Source: Rostrohypoxylon terebratum
Lineage: Eukaryota > Ascomycota > Sordariomycetes > Xylariales > Hypoxylaceae
Direction of reading: 5' to 3'
DNA length: 64,000 bases
NCBI GenBank assembly: GCA_022497145.1
Contig: MU385948.1
Span: 46,385-110,384 of the forward strand
The notes under the pieces are model-generated. The model was not told the DNA's origin, searched no databases, and worked only from the letters and a program-made list of their open reading frames with translations. A program made the position numbers and the translations under genes. Below are positions 1 through 12,030 of the stretch, piece by piece. Each line of letters opens with the position of its first letter. Position 1 is the stretch's first letter.

Positions 1-345
1 ATTGAAGTAATTGAATTCAAAGTCAACCGCATTGTAGGCAAGATACGACCCAAGCCGCAAGATGAGCTCCAAGACCCATGGCTGCAGGAGAAATCTATCG
101 AAAGATGGAAGATAATGATCAGCAAGAGCAAAGCAGCACATGCCCCATACATCCCAAACTCCGTGACGTCAACACAATATAACATGGAAATACTTAAGGC
201 CAATGAGCTACATCGACATATAGCACTATTGTTGGAAAGTCAAAGGCTGAGACTAGAGGCTATGTTGCGCAGAACAGCTAGCTATTGCAACTACGTAAGC
301 TATTCAATGGATATACTTTTATGCTTGATCAAGAGTACAAAATAA
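1..345 (+). CDS. 3' end of an unidentified gene, cut by the window edge
   Basis: Frame 1 is open from the first base to the TAA at 343-345, giving 114 residues with no start, so this is probably the C-terminal part of a gene lying mostly to the left. The visible part is charged and looks helical, with a stretch of alternating Leu, Arg and Glu (roughly residues 65-95: ELHRHIALLLESQRLRLEAM). A possible splice donor (GTAAGC) follows the Asn-Tyr codons near 294, so the last 17 codons could instead be intron and the true final exon could lie further on. I do not recognise the family. Confidence 0.4.
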   Translation: MEVIEFKVNRIVGKIRPKPQDELQDPWLQEKSIERWKIMISKSKAAHAPYIPNSVTSTQYNMEILKANELHRHIALLLESQRLRLEAMLRRTASYCNYVSYSMDILLCLIKSTK

Positions 346-1890
346 CTTATATGTGATACTATAGACTAGATTAAATCTATCGAGGATGTATCCGAAGTCC
401 ATATACAATCCTCGTCGAATGACCACCCTAGAGAGCACCGATGATTACGCTCATCCGCGAATATTTGACGCCTCTTTTTAAACCCTCAGGATCAAAGGCG
501 CCTATGTAACACGAATATAAGCAAACTCGCCTATCTGCCTCCGATATCTACCACCTCGCGGTCTCTCGGCAGCAAGAGAGTTCGTAGGTCGACGTAATAT
601 CTGGTCTACCATTCTGTCTTCCCTAGTTATATTATATTTCTGGGTTGACATATGAGGGAGCCTCTTACATCTCAACAAACCTGAGTCCGCGATTTGCGCT
701 TTGGGAAGAGCTATACTTGATTATTGCTCGATTGGTATAGATCAAAACGAGAAACGACGAATAAACTCATATGATTCTCTGTTCCAGTGAACAGCTGTTG
801 GTTTTTTCGTCGGAACCTACCGGGTATCCCAGGGAAAGACAGAAATGTCTTCGATATGATGCGGCAACAGAGATCAGTACGATAAAACTTTTCGTATCAC
901 ACTTTCTGTATAGGCATCTCACAAGATTTATGTCGATTATGCCGGTTCTCATGAAGTTGGTACGGAGGTCCATGCGGAAGTCGTCATTCCCGAGATCTGA
1001 TGAAAAGTGGAGATTCGGTATGAGCTTATTTTATGTATGTGAGATGTGTCGGCGAATGTCGGAGGCGCGGCTCTAATAAGTCTAGGGCATAAAAATCCAG
1101 CATGAGATTCTCAAAATTCATGAGCGACCTTCACCTTGATTTGAAAACCAAGTGATATCTATTAGGGGATGTTCTCTCATTCTCGAAGTGCCGAGTCAAA
1201 GTTATATATTATACGTTATGTCAATCTGTTGATTTAATTGATAGGCATTAATATTGAAATGGATAGGGACCTTCTTTTTTCTATTTTTATGACGTTGAAA
1301 TATCTCCTAACTCTATGAGGCTCAAGTTGCATCCAAGAAGTTAGTACTAAGCAGGATTTAGCTAGTTGGCAGTTGAATGTTGTTATTAAAGTATGATGAG
1401 AGTTAGTGCCGAATTTAAAAGTTTAGTTAATATTTTTTTATATTAAGAATAACATCTAAGGTTCCAAGGTCGGGTTTATGATAATTTGTAAGTGTTGAAA
1501 ATAATATACCTGTAGCTAAAAGTATGAGCTGTGGGTTGAATAATGATGTTCTGTTGAGAGAATTAATTGTGTCCGCCGTGTCCAAGTCCAAGGTTGAACG
1601 GAAAAAAAAGCGTCAACCAGACCGATTTGATCTTGGTCTTGTCGGGGTTAGCTTACTTACTAGGTAGTAGGTACCTACCTAGTAGTACCTAGCGCACCTG
1701 GTCCGTGCACGTTTTTCCTTCTTCCCCTTCGTTTTCCGGGCGCCTCAGCACTCCTCTCGAAAAAGTCTCCATTTTGCAAACCACATCAAAATACCCAATC
1801 CTCCTCCTCAATCTCCTCTCCTCTCAATTGCAATTTACTTGCAATTGATTTTCCTTTTATCCCAGGAGGATTACAAATCCCTCTCTAATA
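346..1890. other. Intergenic region containing the ATP1 promoter
   Basis: No gene is seen. Bases 1100-1560 are AT-rich. A TAGGT/ACCTA palindromic cluster lies at about 1657-1692. From about 1710 to 1890 the + strand is strongly pyrimidine-rich, as is common upstream of highly expressed fungal genes. A small ORF at 771-1076 overlaps another on the opposite strand and shows no recognisable domain. Confidence 0.5.
1825..1847 (+). promoter_or_regulatory. 9-bp perfect inverted repeat upstream of the ATP1 start
   Basis: CAATTGCAA (1825-1833), a 5-base spacer, then TTGCAATTG (1839-1847). It ends 43 bases before the ATP1 ATG inside the pyrimidine-rich stretch, so it is either a hairpin in the 5' leader or a dyad binding site. 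Its function is inferred from position only. Confidence 0.35.
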
Positions 1891-4726
1891 ATGTTCCGTA
1901 ACGCCCTCCGACAGTCCACGCGCGCCGTGAGCGCAATTTCTGCCTCGGGCAGAGTCGCTGCGGTACGTTTTTAACCTGGATAGTCCGACCTCATCTCAAT
2001 TTCATCCGCGAGTGTGTGCGATCGATATCAGAGCAATTTACATGCACTTACAAAGCTCAATTGAAGCTTTTTATGTTGTTTTGAGAATTATCGAGCAGTT
2101 TGCAGAGCTTGCAGAGCTTGTTGAGCTCTCTACGTAAAGCTGCGGCTACTTGGTCATTTACCGTTGATAATTTCGGACTATCGGCTAACTGGGGTATTTT
2201 TTTCTTAGACACGAAATGCCGCACCCGCCGTCTTCAACGTACAGGCCCGATCCTATGCCGAAGCGAAAGCCTCTCCCACCGAGGTCTCTTCTATCCTCGA
2301 GCAGAGAATTCGTGGTGTATCGGAGGAGTCCAGCTTAGCTGAGACTGGCCGTGTTCTTTCCGTCGGGTATGTGGAGCCAAGAAAGCGAGATTTTTTCGAC
2401 GTGCTGCGATATCTTCCTACGGCACAATACAGCACAATTTGTGGTTGCGAACACCAACAATTCCTAAAAATTTCATGATCGCCACCACAATATTATTCAT
2501 GCGTTGCATTTATGAGCAATTGGGCCGGATTTACTAATTCTGGGTTTATAGTGATGGTATCGCGCGTGTGCACGGTATGGCCAACGTCCAGGCCGAAGAG
2601 CTCGTCGAGTAGGTATATGGTAATTAGGAGCCGCAATGTACGTCGTTAACCATATCATAGGTTCGCTTCCGGTGTGAAGGGAATGTGCATGAACTTGGAA
2701 GCCGGACAGGTCGGTGTTGTGCTTTTCGGTTCTGACCGTTTGGTCAAGGAAGGCGAGACCGTCAAGCGTACCGGAGAAATTGTGGGTTTAGTCCTATTCT
2801 GGTATTCGACCTTGAAGCGAACGGCGCCGCTGACTACTATCAGGTCGATGTTCCTGTCGGCATTGAACTACTCGGCCGTGTCGTTGACGGTCTAGGTAAC
2901 CCCATCGATGGCAAGGGCCCTCTCAACACTAAGGAGAAGCGCCGAGCTCAGCTCAAGGCTCCTGGTATCTTGCCCCGACGATCCGTCAACCAGCCCGTGC
3001 AGACCGGTCTCAAGTCCGTCGATGCTATGGTTCCCATTGGTCGTGGACAGCGTGAATTGATCATCGGTGACCGTCAAACCGGAAAGACTGCCGTTGCCCT
3101 TGATGCCATCCTTAACCAGAAGCGATGGAACAACACCAACGACGAGACCAAGAAGCTTTACTGTATCTACGTCGCCGTCGGCCAGAAGCGATCTACCGTT
3201 GCCCAGCTCGTCAAGACTCTCGAGGAGAACGATGCCATGAAATACAGTGTCGTAGTAGCCGCGACAGGTTAGTTTTACCATACTGATGACCTTACCGCAA
3301 TAGCAACTCAGCTAGTACGGGAACAACCGCTGACAAATAATTGGTTTGTAGCATCCGAAGCCGCGCCTTTGCAATACATTGCTCCTTTCACCGGTAAGTT
3401 TATGATTTCTGCTTGTTTCTATTTTTTGTCCCTTTTGTGCGTTGACTTCAGTCGACTTCACGATATCTTCGATGTTTCCCCTCATTCATACTCCCCCCCA
3501 ATAAGGTAGCCATAATGGGCGGCATATGGACCGAGTCCCTGCAGCTGGTGCACACTCGGCAGCATACAATAACACTAAATTACCCCTTTTTTGCTTGTTA
3601 ATTTTAATCTCGAATAATTTACTAACTACCAATCAAGGCTCCAGTATCGGTGAATGGTTCCGTGACAATGGCAAGCACTCTCTCGTCATCTTCGACGACT
3701 TGTCCAAGCAAGCCGTTGCTTACCGTCAGATGAGTCTGCTGTTGCGTCGTCCTCCCGGTGAGTTTACTTATTCTACTCTCTGTGCCGTTGTATTTAGACT
3801 AACCATCTCACAGGGTATGTAACCTCGAGATCTCCTTTTCAACCCTTTTGGGTTTTTTTCCAGGGCAAGAGCCTTGCATTAGTCACCCCTAAACTCCCAG
3901 AAATCTTTGGAAATGCATTTTGCTAACTTATTTTACTTGTTTTGAACAGACGAGAGGCTTACCCGTGAGTAACCCCCTTCTCCTGAATTCGAAGCAATTG
4001 CTGATTTTTGGTATAGTGGTGACGTTTTCTACCTGCACTCTCGACTCTTGGAGCGTGCTGCGAAGATGAACGACAAGCACGGAGGTGGTTCCATGACTGC
4101 TCTTCCAGTTATCGAGACCCAGGGTGGTGATGTGTCTGCTTACATTCCTACCAACGTTATCTCTATCACAGACGGTCAAATCTTCTTGGAGGCTGAACTG
4201 TTCTACAAGGGTATCCGACCTGCCATCAACGTCGGTCTGTCCGTGTCACGTGTCGGTTCCGCTGCTCAGCTTAAGGCCATGAAGCAAGTCGCTGGTTCGC
4301 TCAAGCTCTTCTTGGCCCAGTACCGTGAGGTCGCTGCCTTCGCTCAGTTCGGTTCTGATTTGGACGCTGCCACCAAGCAAACCCTCAACCGTGGTGAACG
4401 TGTAAGTACTTATATGTCGGTTTTTTGATGGATCATCAATAGGCTAACTGGAATATCTACAGTTGACCGAGCTTCTCAAGCAAAAGCAATACTCTCCTAT
4501 GGCCGTCAATGAGATGGTTCCTCTAATCTTTGCTGGTGTCAACGGTTACCTTGACCAAGTCCCCGTCAACAAGGTTCTCCAATGGGAGTCTGACTTCCTA
4601 GCTCACCTGAAGACGAACGAAGCCGACGTGCTCGCGACCATTGACAAGGAGGGTGCGCTTAGCAAGGAACTCGAGCAAAGATTACGGGATATTGTTTCCA
4701 CTTTCACCAAGAGCTTCATCTCCTAA
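1891..4726 (+). CDS. ATP1: Mitochondrial F1F0 ATP synthase subunit alpha (ATP1), 11 exons
   Basis: Alpha subunit of the F1 catalytic head of mitochondrial ATP synthase. The joined product is 552 residues, the usual length. Proposed exons: 1891-1962, 2209-2366, 2552-2608, 2661-2781, 2844-3267, 3352-3393, 3638-3757, 3814 alone, 3950-3964, 4017-4401, 4463-4726. The N-terminus [15 protein letters not shown] is a typical matrix-targeting presequence. The P-loop [13 protein letters not shown] is in exon 5, followed by the conserved [32 protein letters not shown] and [12 protein letters not shown] blocks. The protein ends FTKSFIS. Exon phases close only if G3814 is included. The intron at 3394-3637 is long (244 bp) and ends in an AAG acceptor behind a good ACTAAC branch site. 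The coding part is certain; the 1-nt exon is inferred. Confidence 0.97.
3814..3814 (+). other. ATP1: Predicted single-nucleotide exon of ATP1
   Basis: Exon 7 ends CCTCCCG (phase 1) before GTGAGT. The next segment that encodes the conserved protein is ACGAGAGGCTTACCC after GAACAG. One base is missing between them to complete the invariant Gly of RRPPGREAYPGD. Between lies CACAG-G-GTATGT: intron 3758-3813 has a GACTAAC branch site at 3797-3803, and intron 3815-3949 has TGCTAAC at 3921-3927. The single G gives the codon G-G-A across three exons and restores a 552-residue protein. Confidence 0.75.
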
Positions 4727-5360
4727 ACGCATCGTAAAGGGCATTAAACGGAGGGAAATGTTTATACCTTAAGGGCCTATGATGATGGATGATATCGTTT
4801 AGAGAGGTATGTGTCGGGTAGGGTGCTGAATAGTGAGGGGAACGATGGGTTAGAGAGGAATCGCTCCAATTCCGACCCTTGTAAAATAGAGCCAAAAACT
4901 CAAGAGCACTCGATTCTTTTTGTCCAATATTGTGCAGCAGCCGTGTCGTAATTTCCATTCCCATGTCGGTATTTTGTTTCCGGGTAACGTTGGGCAGGTT
5001 AAGAAGTTACCCATATACCTCCCTCGTAAAAGCTACCTGGCAAGTTATATTATTGGTTGTATATGTTGATGACATCATATTAATATCATTGTGTGGTTTG
5101 CTCGTTAACACAACATTTTCTCCAACTTGCCTACGATTGCTCTTAAACTTAATACCTGTAAACTTGATGTCTGTTCTAAGCTTCCCAAGAATTTCACCAA
5201 TACTCGACATTTGCTATAGTTAGGAATTCCTATTGTTGCTGTACTAATTGTCATAGCTTCATCCCACTCCGATCCCTCGTTTTCGTTACCCCGCGACCCG
5301 ACCGGGGTCTCGCACGATCCCACTTCATCGAGCTTCTTTTTTTTCAAAGAGTGAGAAAAT
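4727..5360. other. ATP1 to NAD(P)H-hydrate dehydratase intergenic region
   Basis: Holds the ATP1 3' end and the promoter of the next gene. Small overlapping ORFs on both strands look like chance. No repeat or conserved element was seen. Confidence 0.5.
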
Positions 5361-6697
5361 ATGAGCTCCGACGCCACCAACATGTTGTCGCCGACTACGA
5401 GAGGGGTGTTGGGCAAGGTCCGGCAAATGGTACCGCCAATGCTGGAGAAGTTCCATAAAGGTGCAATTGCCCTTTCTCTCTAGATTGGGTGTAGGGGAAG
5501 ATGTTACTAGGAGCTTTACTTTACCTAGAGCTTCAATGGAGAGATGAGAAGCTAATTGAATGCATCCATTTGTAGGTCAATTGGGCCGCGTAGCTGTTAT
5601 CGGTGGTTCTCAGGATTACACAGGCGCGCCCTACTTTTCGGCTATGGCAAGTGCGCGGTTGGGGTGCGATATGGTACGTGAAGCTTCATCCCGAGCTTTC
5701 CGTTCTACCTCTACTCCACCTACCTAGTTGATCGAGATATTTATGTTACGAACTATGAGGTACGAATCAACAGCAGCGCTGACAAAAGTCCTACTTATAG
5801 TCGCATGTAATTTGCACACCCGCCGCTGCCGCCGTTATTAAAACCTACAGCCCAAACTTGATGGTCCATCCTCTGATGCGACAGTCATCTCCCTCTCACC
5901 ACTCCGATCCCCCCTCTCCCGACTCGGATCCGACACATATATCGGGGCAGATAATCGACCTGTTACCGCGCCTGCATGTTTTGGTCGTGGGACCTGGGCT
6001 CGGTCGAGATCCGCTGATGCAGGAGACCTGCGCCCGGGTCCTAGCTGCCGCGCGTGAACGCAAGATGCCTGTGGTCCTAGACGCGGACGCACTTGCCCTT
6101 GTTACCAAGACGCCAGAACTAATTCACGGCTGGAGGGAAGTCGTGCTCACGCCGAACGTGGTAGAGTTTGGGAGGTTGTGGAAGGGCCTCAAGGACAATC
6201 CGGATGAGGCTGGCACAGGTGCGGATACGCCTGAGAGAGTTGAAGCTCTGTCGCGGATGCTGGGTGGCGTGACGATCGTGCAGAAGGGCGCGAAAGACTT
6301 GATATCAAATGGTGACACAACGCTAACGGTGGATGTGACGGGCGGGCTAAAGAGGAGCGGAGGTCAGGGCGACACCCTGACGGGAAGTATCGCGACGATG
6401 TTAGCGTGGCGCAAGGCCTACCTAGACAAGATTTGGGACCACGACAGCAATCTCGGCGAAGAGGAGACCCTGGGTTTGGCAGCTTTTGGAGGCGCGGCCA
6501 TTACGAGGGTAAGTTCCACGGGAAAAACAACTCGGAAACGTAAGGGACGCACATGCTGAGCTAATTTGTGACTATAGGAGTGCTCGCGCCTCGCCTTCGA
6601 GAAAAAGGGAAGGAGCCTACAGGCTAGCGACCTTACAGATGAGGTCCATACCGCGTTTTTGAACTTAATCGGTGAGGTAGTCGAGAAGCAAGGGTAG
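5361..6697 (+). CDS. NNR2: ATP-dependent (S)-NAD(P)H-hydrate dehydratase, 4 exons
   Basis: Nicotinamide nucleotide repair enzyme (ribokinase-like fold; CARKD/NAXD, yeast YKL151C). It uses ATP to dehydrate the damaged S form of NAD(P)H hydrate back to NAD(P)H. Exons 5361-5460, 5576-5673, 5801-6508 and 6578-6697 join in phase to 341 residues, the expected length. Visible motifs: [16 protein letters not shown] near residue 45, VVGPGLGRD (about 128-136), [10 protein letters not shown] (about 185-194) and the catalytic [10 protein letters not shown] with Asp about 258. A Ser/Pro-rich insert ([18 protein letters not shown]) sits between the [10 protein letters not shown] motif and the nucleotide-binding core. 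It lies downstream of ATP1 on the same strand with its own promoter region. ATG 5361 is the first start in frame. Confidence 0.93.
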
Positions 6698-9125
6698 GCG
6701 CTAGCTGCGACTTTTTGCGATATATCATAAATACCTATTGACGATCTACAGCTAGAACGAAGGAAATAGCGACCCACCCAAGGTTATGACAAAAAACATC
6801 ATGGATGAAATGAATAGGCTCATAGATATTCATTCGCATATCCGTCATTACCTATTGTTTGCCTACTTACGCATATTCTTTCTGACCGGTATGATGTTAC
6901 GAGCTCATTTTAACGAGGCGCACGAAAGATGGACGTGTACGTACAAAAGAGATTCTTCAGCTGAAAAATCAATCACTACTACATACCTACATGCGACCGT
7001 GAGCTCGATAGTAACCCCGTCCCATCCGCCCATGTAGATCCGAGTCGTACACGCTGGAGAATGTCGTGTAATCGCACATGCATCACAGCTGATTGTTAAC
7101 GAAAGCGTTCGTAAAACGGCGTTGCAGCATTCTACAATACGCGAGAGTGAGACGAGAAAACTACCTACGGATGCTTAATCTAAGTTGGAAATAGCGGCGA
7201 AATACCTGCATAGACATGGCGTATACTGTTACCTAAGACTTAAGTAGGGAGCTCTGTCCTCTTCCTTATGGAGTTGTGTTTCCCTGAGCAATTGTTCTTA
7301 TTATTGTGGCTCGCCTTCGCTGCCCGTAGCACCAGATTCAGAAGGTTGAGTCGAGCGATGTCGACCCATACCGTGTAATACAGACTGCTGTGCTTGTGTA
7401 TTGTTGCGACGACTTCAAGTTTCGGAGATTGGTTGATCTCCACACGTTCCTGTCGTGAGTTAAGAAAACAACCCTATTCGGAGGAATTTCTACAAGTGGT
7501 GTGTTCTAGCTCAGGCTCGACGGACGTCGCCCAAGGTTGGTGAATGGTTCTCTAGAGTAGGTTTCACCAAAAGATTGACCCCTTTCAAGGTTACGTGACC
7601 CGAGCTGTCCGATAGAATCTAAGCTGTGGCAATTCGGATCTTGAGAAGTATACGCAATGTGCTATTGGGAATATCTGCAGATGGGGGTTCGACAATGAGC
7701 CGATCCCAAGCCTAAAGGAGGGTTATCCTTGATCAAGGCTAGAATGGTGCCCCCCAATCAACGTCAAGACTCGAGAATCTCGACATCACTGGCACGGTAT
7801 ATTGCATAGGTAGGCGGCGATAGCAACCGAACAGGGGCATGCCAAGGCTAGGTAGTGATCGTTCGGATCTGAACCTCTCGGGCGCAACCATAAAAGGGTT
7901 CGGCGGCTGGACCTTGTCGCTTCTATTCGCGACTCATTGGTCTTTAGAAAGCAGGCTGCCGTGCACCGAGACATATAACCCGGGGGCGTACGACGCGAGG
8001 AATATGTGGAAGCCTCTTACCCTCAAAGCTTGAAGCTATTGCCGCCACGATACATTAATAAAAGTGATCTCGGCACTAGTTGGCGCCGCCCTTCTCATAA
8101 GAGCCACTGAACAAGCTAATTAATTCATTTAGCTTCCTAAGAATCACGAGATCCCATTGGGGACAACTTAGCATACGTCAGAGCTATTTGACTTATATAG
8201 ACCAGATGCTACCTACTCATTGAATCAATGTGTCGAACACCCTGCCGTTCAACCTCGGTGCCGATGTCCGTAAAAGCCGATGGGCACGTAGCTACACACA
8301 CATACGGCCAGATCTATATGCTGGGAGGAGAGGATGGTGATCTAGAAGTTGTTGGTAGCAGGCCTCCGAACGCATGATGACGCATCACACCGAGGATGAT
8401 ATGCCAACTCTTACGGGTTAAACGGATCTGTTCCGAATAAGCAATCTCAGCAGTCCATGCAGCAATGTAAATCTTCTTAACAGATCGTGCGGCTAGACTC
8501 CATAGATAGCGAAGTTCATTCCCAAAGGGGCGGTGTTAGATTTTGCTATTTTGAACCTGCTTTAGTATATGCAGCTTGATGAAGAGTCTTAACGATGCCC
8601 GGGGGCGATTAGACAATGGAATAGGCTCCTATAAAAGTTATAGCTGACATGTCATAATTATCAGCTCACATAGACTCAAAAAAGACCCGATCGATTGGGA
8701 CCTATGTGTGCCAAGGCCAGATCTCGACAATCGTGAGGAGTGACGGGTAACCATCTATTGCAGATTTCCTCGCTGCCCAGTGGGCATTATAGGTAGGCAT
8801 CGTATCCCGATAGGGTACGGGAGAAGGAGGACCCTGGGGATGGCGCCTGTATGTTCCCGACGCAGGGCCCGGAGCTTAATTGCCCTTCCTATAGTTCTCG
8901 TCGTCTATGTGATTCGAACGGGGCATTATGCTGTTGAAAAGTACCTAGGCACAGCTTATCCGCTTTTGCACGCGCGGCATTTGGCAGCATATCAGGGTTT
9001 CCAGGGTCCTATTTTCTTTGCTTAAGCAAATGTATTTAGATGCCTTTCTATGTCTCTCGCCTTGAGGCCAATGGAAATTCGACTCTCGAACTCCGCAGCA
9101 CAGCTGAAATAATAAAAGAACGACC

Positions 9126-9171
9126 AGAGAAAAAAAAAGAAAGAAAGAAAAAGAAAAAAAGAGGAGGGGGA
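9126..9171 (+). repeat. Purine-only tract (poly-GA/A)
   Basis: A 46-base run of only A and G, mostly AAAG units, ending in a G-rich block. Low-complexity DNA with mirror-like character; no gene is associated. Confidence 0.8.
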
Positions 9172-11077
9172 TATCCGATGGGTGTGGATCGAGAGAGAGA
9201 CGTTTACGATACCTATAAAGGAGGAAGTGGATCTCCATTATTGAGACAAGTAACTTAGGAGATAGGCATCTTTCTCCGAGGAGTACTAATGAGTTTTCCA
9301 CAAGTCAATAAGCTTATGACGCAAGGAATAGTGTATGGGAGGGAAAATAGTAGGATTTGTTGAAATAAATGTGTAATGCTGTCACTGGTAATTGTGATAA
9401 TTCGGGGGACTTTCAAGGTTGAAGAGAGTAAAAGTTGATTTAGTTACAACCTCCCAGTGAGCTCCTAGTGAGGTCACGTCAACCAGGCACCGTTATTGCC
9501 CAGTGGTTATTGTCATATTGTCGGTTGCGCTAATACTGCGAATTCAGCTTAGCGGGTTTCACTGCCAAGATTGAACTTTGGGATTTCTTGCACTAGCCCA
9601 AATATAGAGTCTAGGTAGGTATACTTGTGTACCTTGTATTTGTCCTACTTCAACCCCACGCTTTAGAGAAACAATAATTTCTTCCACCTTCAATGTTGCT
9701 TTTACGCAGTAATACACAGCCAGCGACATTGTAAGATCCCTTGCCCCCTTACGCCAACAAGACTACCGACCTTTCCATCCGATGCCTACCCCTAACTAAT
9801 ACCCCCTATACTATCGAGAGGGGGTGGTCTTTCTTTTTAAGTGGAATAACGGGAGCAGCCACGGCTTGTAGCACGCTACGACAAGCCGAGGCCCCAATGT
9901 TGCTAGCAATATTCAGTGAGGCTTTCTCGGCAGCCTACCGAGTTCATCGCCTTTCCTTTTTGAAATAAGGGAGAAGAGGCCAGTTAGCTTTTCAATTTAC
10001 AAGATTCGTCATGTATATTGTGTCTTACACAACCCATAATGCTAACGTCGATTGTGGGGACAGCTAATGGCCTCTTTCAAAATAGTCGAGGTTGATGGAG
10101 TCGAAAGCGGTTGCGGCCGATCCAGACCCCAGAACTAGGACTCGAGTGTCATAACTACCGCATCTCACTTAGACTGATCCAAGTAGAGAGCGCTCTATTT
10201 TCAATAGATCTATTCTGTCCCGAAGACAAGCTACATTGGCAGCTGATAGCCAGGTACTGTGCATAAGCGCATCCATCGTACATGCATGATGTATGAGAAG
10301 GATATCAGATCTCGAGAGATACGAGTGCTCAAGTGCGTTCAAGTGCTTACACCAAGTACGAGAGGTACAAGACTGTTGTGCGAAGAGCACACGGAGCACA
10401 CGGAGCACTTGGGCGCTCAAAGTGTTCGGGTCTTATCCGTTTCTTCAAGGTTCCCCTCTCATCACATACATCCATGATGTATTTTCCGATTTGTTCTCAG
10501 AAAGGGAGACGGTCTCGAATTGAGTATATCACCGTGCTTGGTTGTGATTGCCCTCTCTAAGAATGTACCTCGGTATCTACTTTCATCTGAACCTTCAGGA
10601 ACATTGAAGTTGGTGAAAGCAAGAGCGGATGGTTTGGGGTGGCAGTGGTAGTGGTAGTGGCAGGTAATGACTAAAGTGTTTTTTGCTGGAAGGACCAGAC
10701 TAGAGACCCAGCCAACCAGCCAACCAGCCCACATTCCTAAATTGGTGCTATACCAGCCATTTTGACCAATGGAGATGGGCTGCGACTACCTACTGTATTT
10801 TCAGTGTTGATAGCCCTAGCACTTCGAAGGGACCTCCGGGGCTACAGTGAGGTGGAGTGTGGGTATTAAACCAATTAGCCCCAAATCCCAGGGCTCTCTC
10901 TCATCCCTCCTTCATCATCACCCTACCTAACCCGAAATTTAAAACTTCAGATGAACTGAGACTTGAGGGCCTGTTTCCTACATCATTTGCCACCGAGGAG
11001 CTACCTAGCAGCTAGATGGCTAGGTGACTCGATTGCTCGCCCAAACTAACATGACGCACAACATCACACACACAACA

Positions 11078-11109
11078 CGACGCCGACGCCGCCGCCGCTG
11101 CTGCTGCTG
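11078..11109 (+). repeat. Trinucleotide microsatellite (CGA/CGC/CTG)
   Basis: About ten triplets change from CGA/CGC to GCCGCCGCC and then CTGCTGCTG. It lies in the putative 5' leader about 0.9 kb before the 12031 start. A short ORF here would read it as poly-Arg then poly-Cys, which is unlikely to be real. Confidence 0.8.
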
Positions 11110-12030
11110 TTTTCTCTCCAAGGAATCTGATATCTCTTTTCAGATCGAACGATCATATCAAGTTGTAAGTCTGCATACCAAACATCTTTTATTTCACATT
11201 AAAATTCTCTTCCCTGTTTGTTCAACCCCCCCAAAACATAAACTGCCTTAGCATACCAGTCATTGGTAATTTCTACTAGTCTACTAGTCAAATCCCTCAT
11301 CAATCTATTCGACATCGCGCCCTGTCGCTCTTCTTGCTAGTACCTCAACTTGCTTTATTCAACCGCACCCGCACTTACATCCCAGTTAATGTTTCCCAGC
11401 ATTTATGAACTGCCCCAGACACCACCGTGATCTAGCCTCGATTTTCAAGACCCATCCCTGTGCCCGGTACCCCGGCCGCGGTTGAGACATTGCAACCTCC
11501 TTTCTGGCCCTCTGCCGTCTCATAGGTAAAATCCGCACAGGTGTTAAGAGGGAGTACTCGGCACTAAGGGCTTCGGAAACACAACGTCTGCTTGTGGCAT
11601 CCTCTTTCTCTTATCTCTAACCCTCGAATTTATTCGGTGCCTCTCGAGCCTACCTGCTGTGCTATCTAACACCACGAATCTGTCTGTCGGCTGTGCGATG
11701 CTATTATATCAAACCTCGCGATATTTACTTTATCGTTACGAGTTGGCTCGTGACACTCACAAGTCCTTCTCGCTCTACTTAGGTGTATCGTGGGCCGGAC
11801 TTTGATATCACTTGCTCAGGTTCCCTAGTCAGCAAATTGAATTTGCGAAAATACGCCAATCTGTCCTGAGTCGAACTCTTGACTCACGTCTCTCAACGCT
11901 GTTCCTGTCAACCCTCGCTGGTGCAATACGACTGAAGCTAGTATTCTCTTCTTTAAACTACATAATACATACCAAGTAAGCCCTCTGTACCATGGATCCC
12001 ACGCTATAATGTAACTTTTTTGTTAACACA

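Larger units (their letters stand above)
6698..12030. other. Gene-poor 5.3 kb region
   Basis: No gene is supported. ORFs are short and overlap on both strands. It contains a purine tract (9126-9171), short GTGGTA/CAGCCAAC repeats near 10640-10730 and a CGN microsatellite (11078-11109). The last kilobase (11.0-12.0 kb) is pyrimidine-rich and is probably the promoter and long leader of the gene starting at 12031. Confidence 0.45.

Noticed and set aside
2892..3281. 129-codon - strand ORF across ATP1
   Set aside because: It is antisense to the conserved P-loop exon of ATP1; its openness follows from the biased codon use of the real gene.
10259..10560. Three overlapping + strand ORFs of about 75 codons
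   Set aside because: All three frames are open because stops are scarce near the GGAGCACACGGAGCAC repeat; none resembles a protein.
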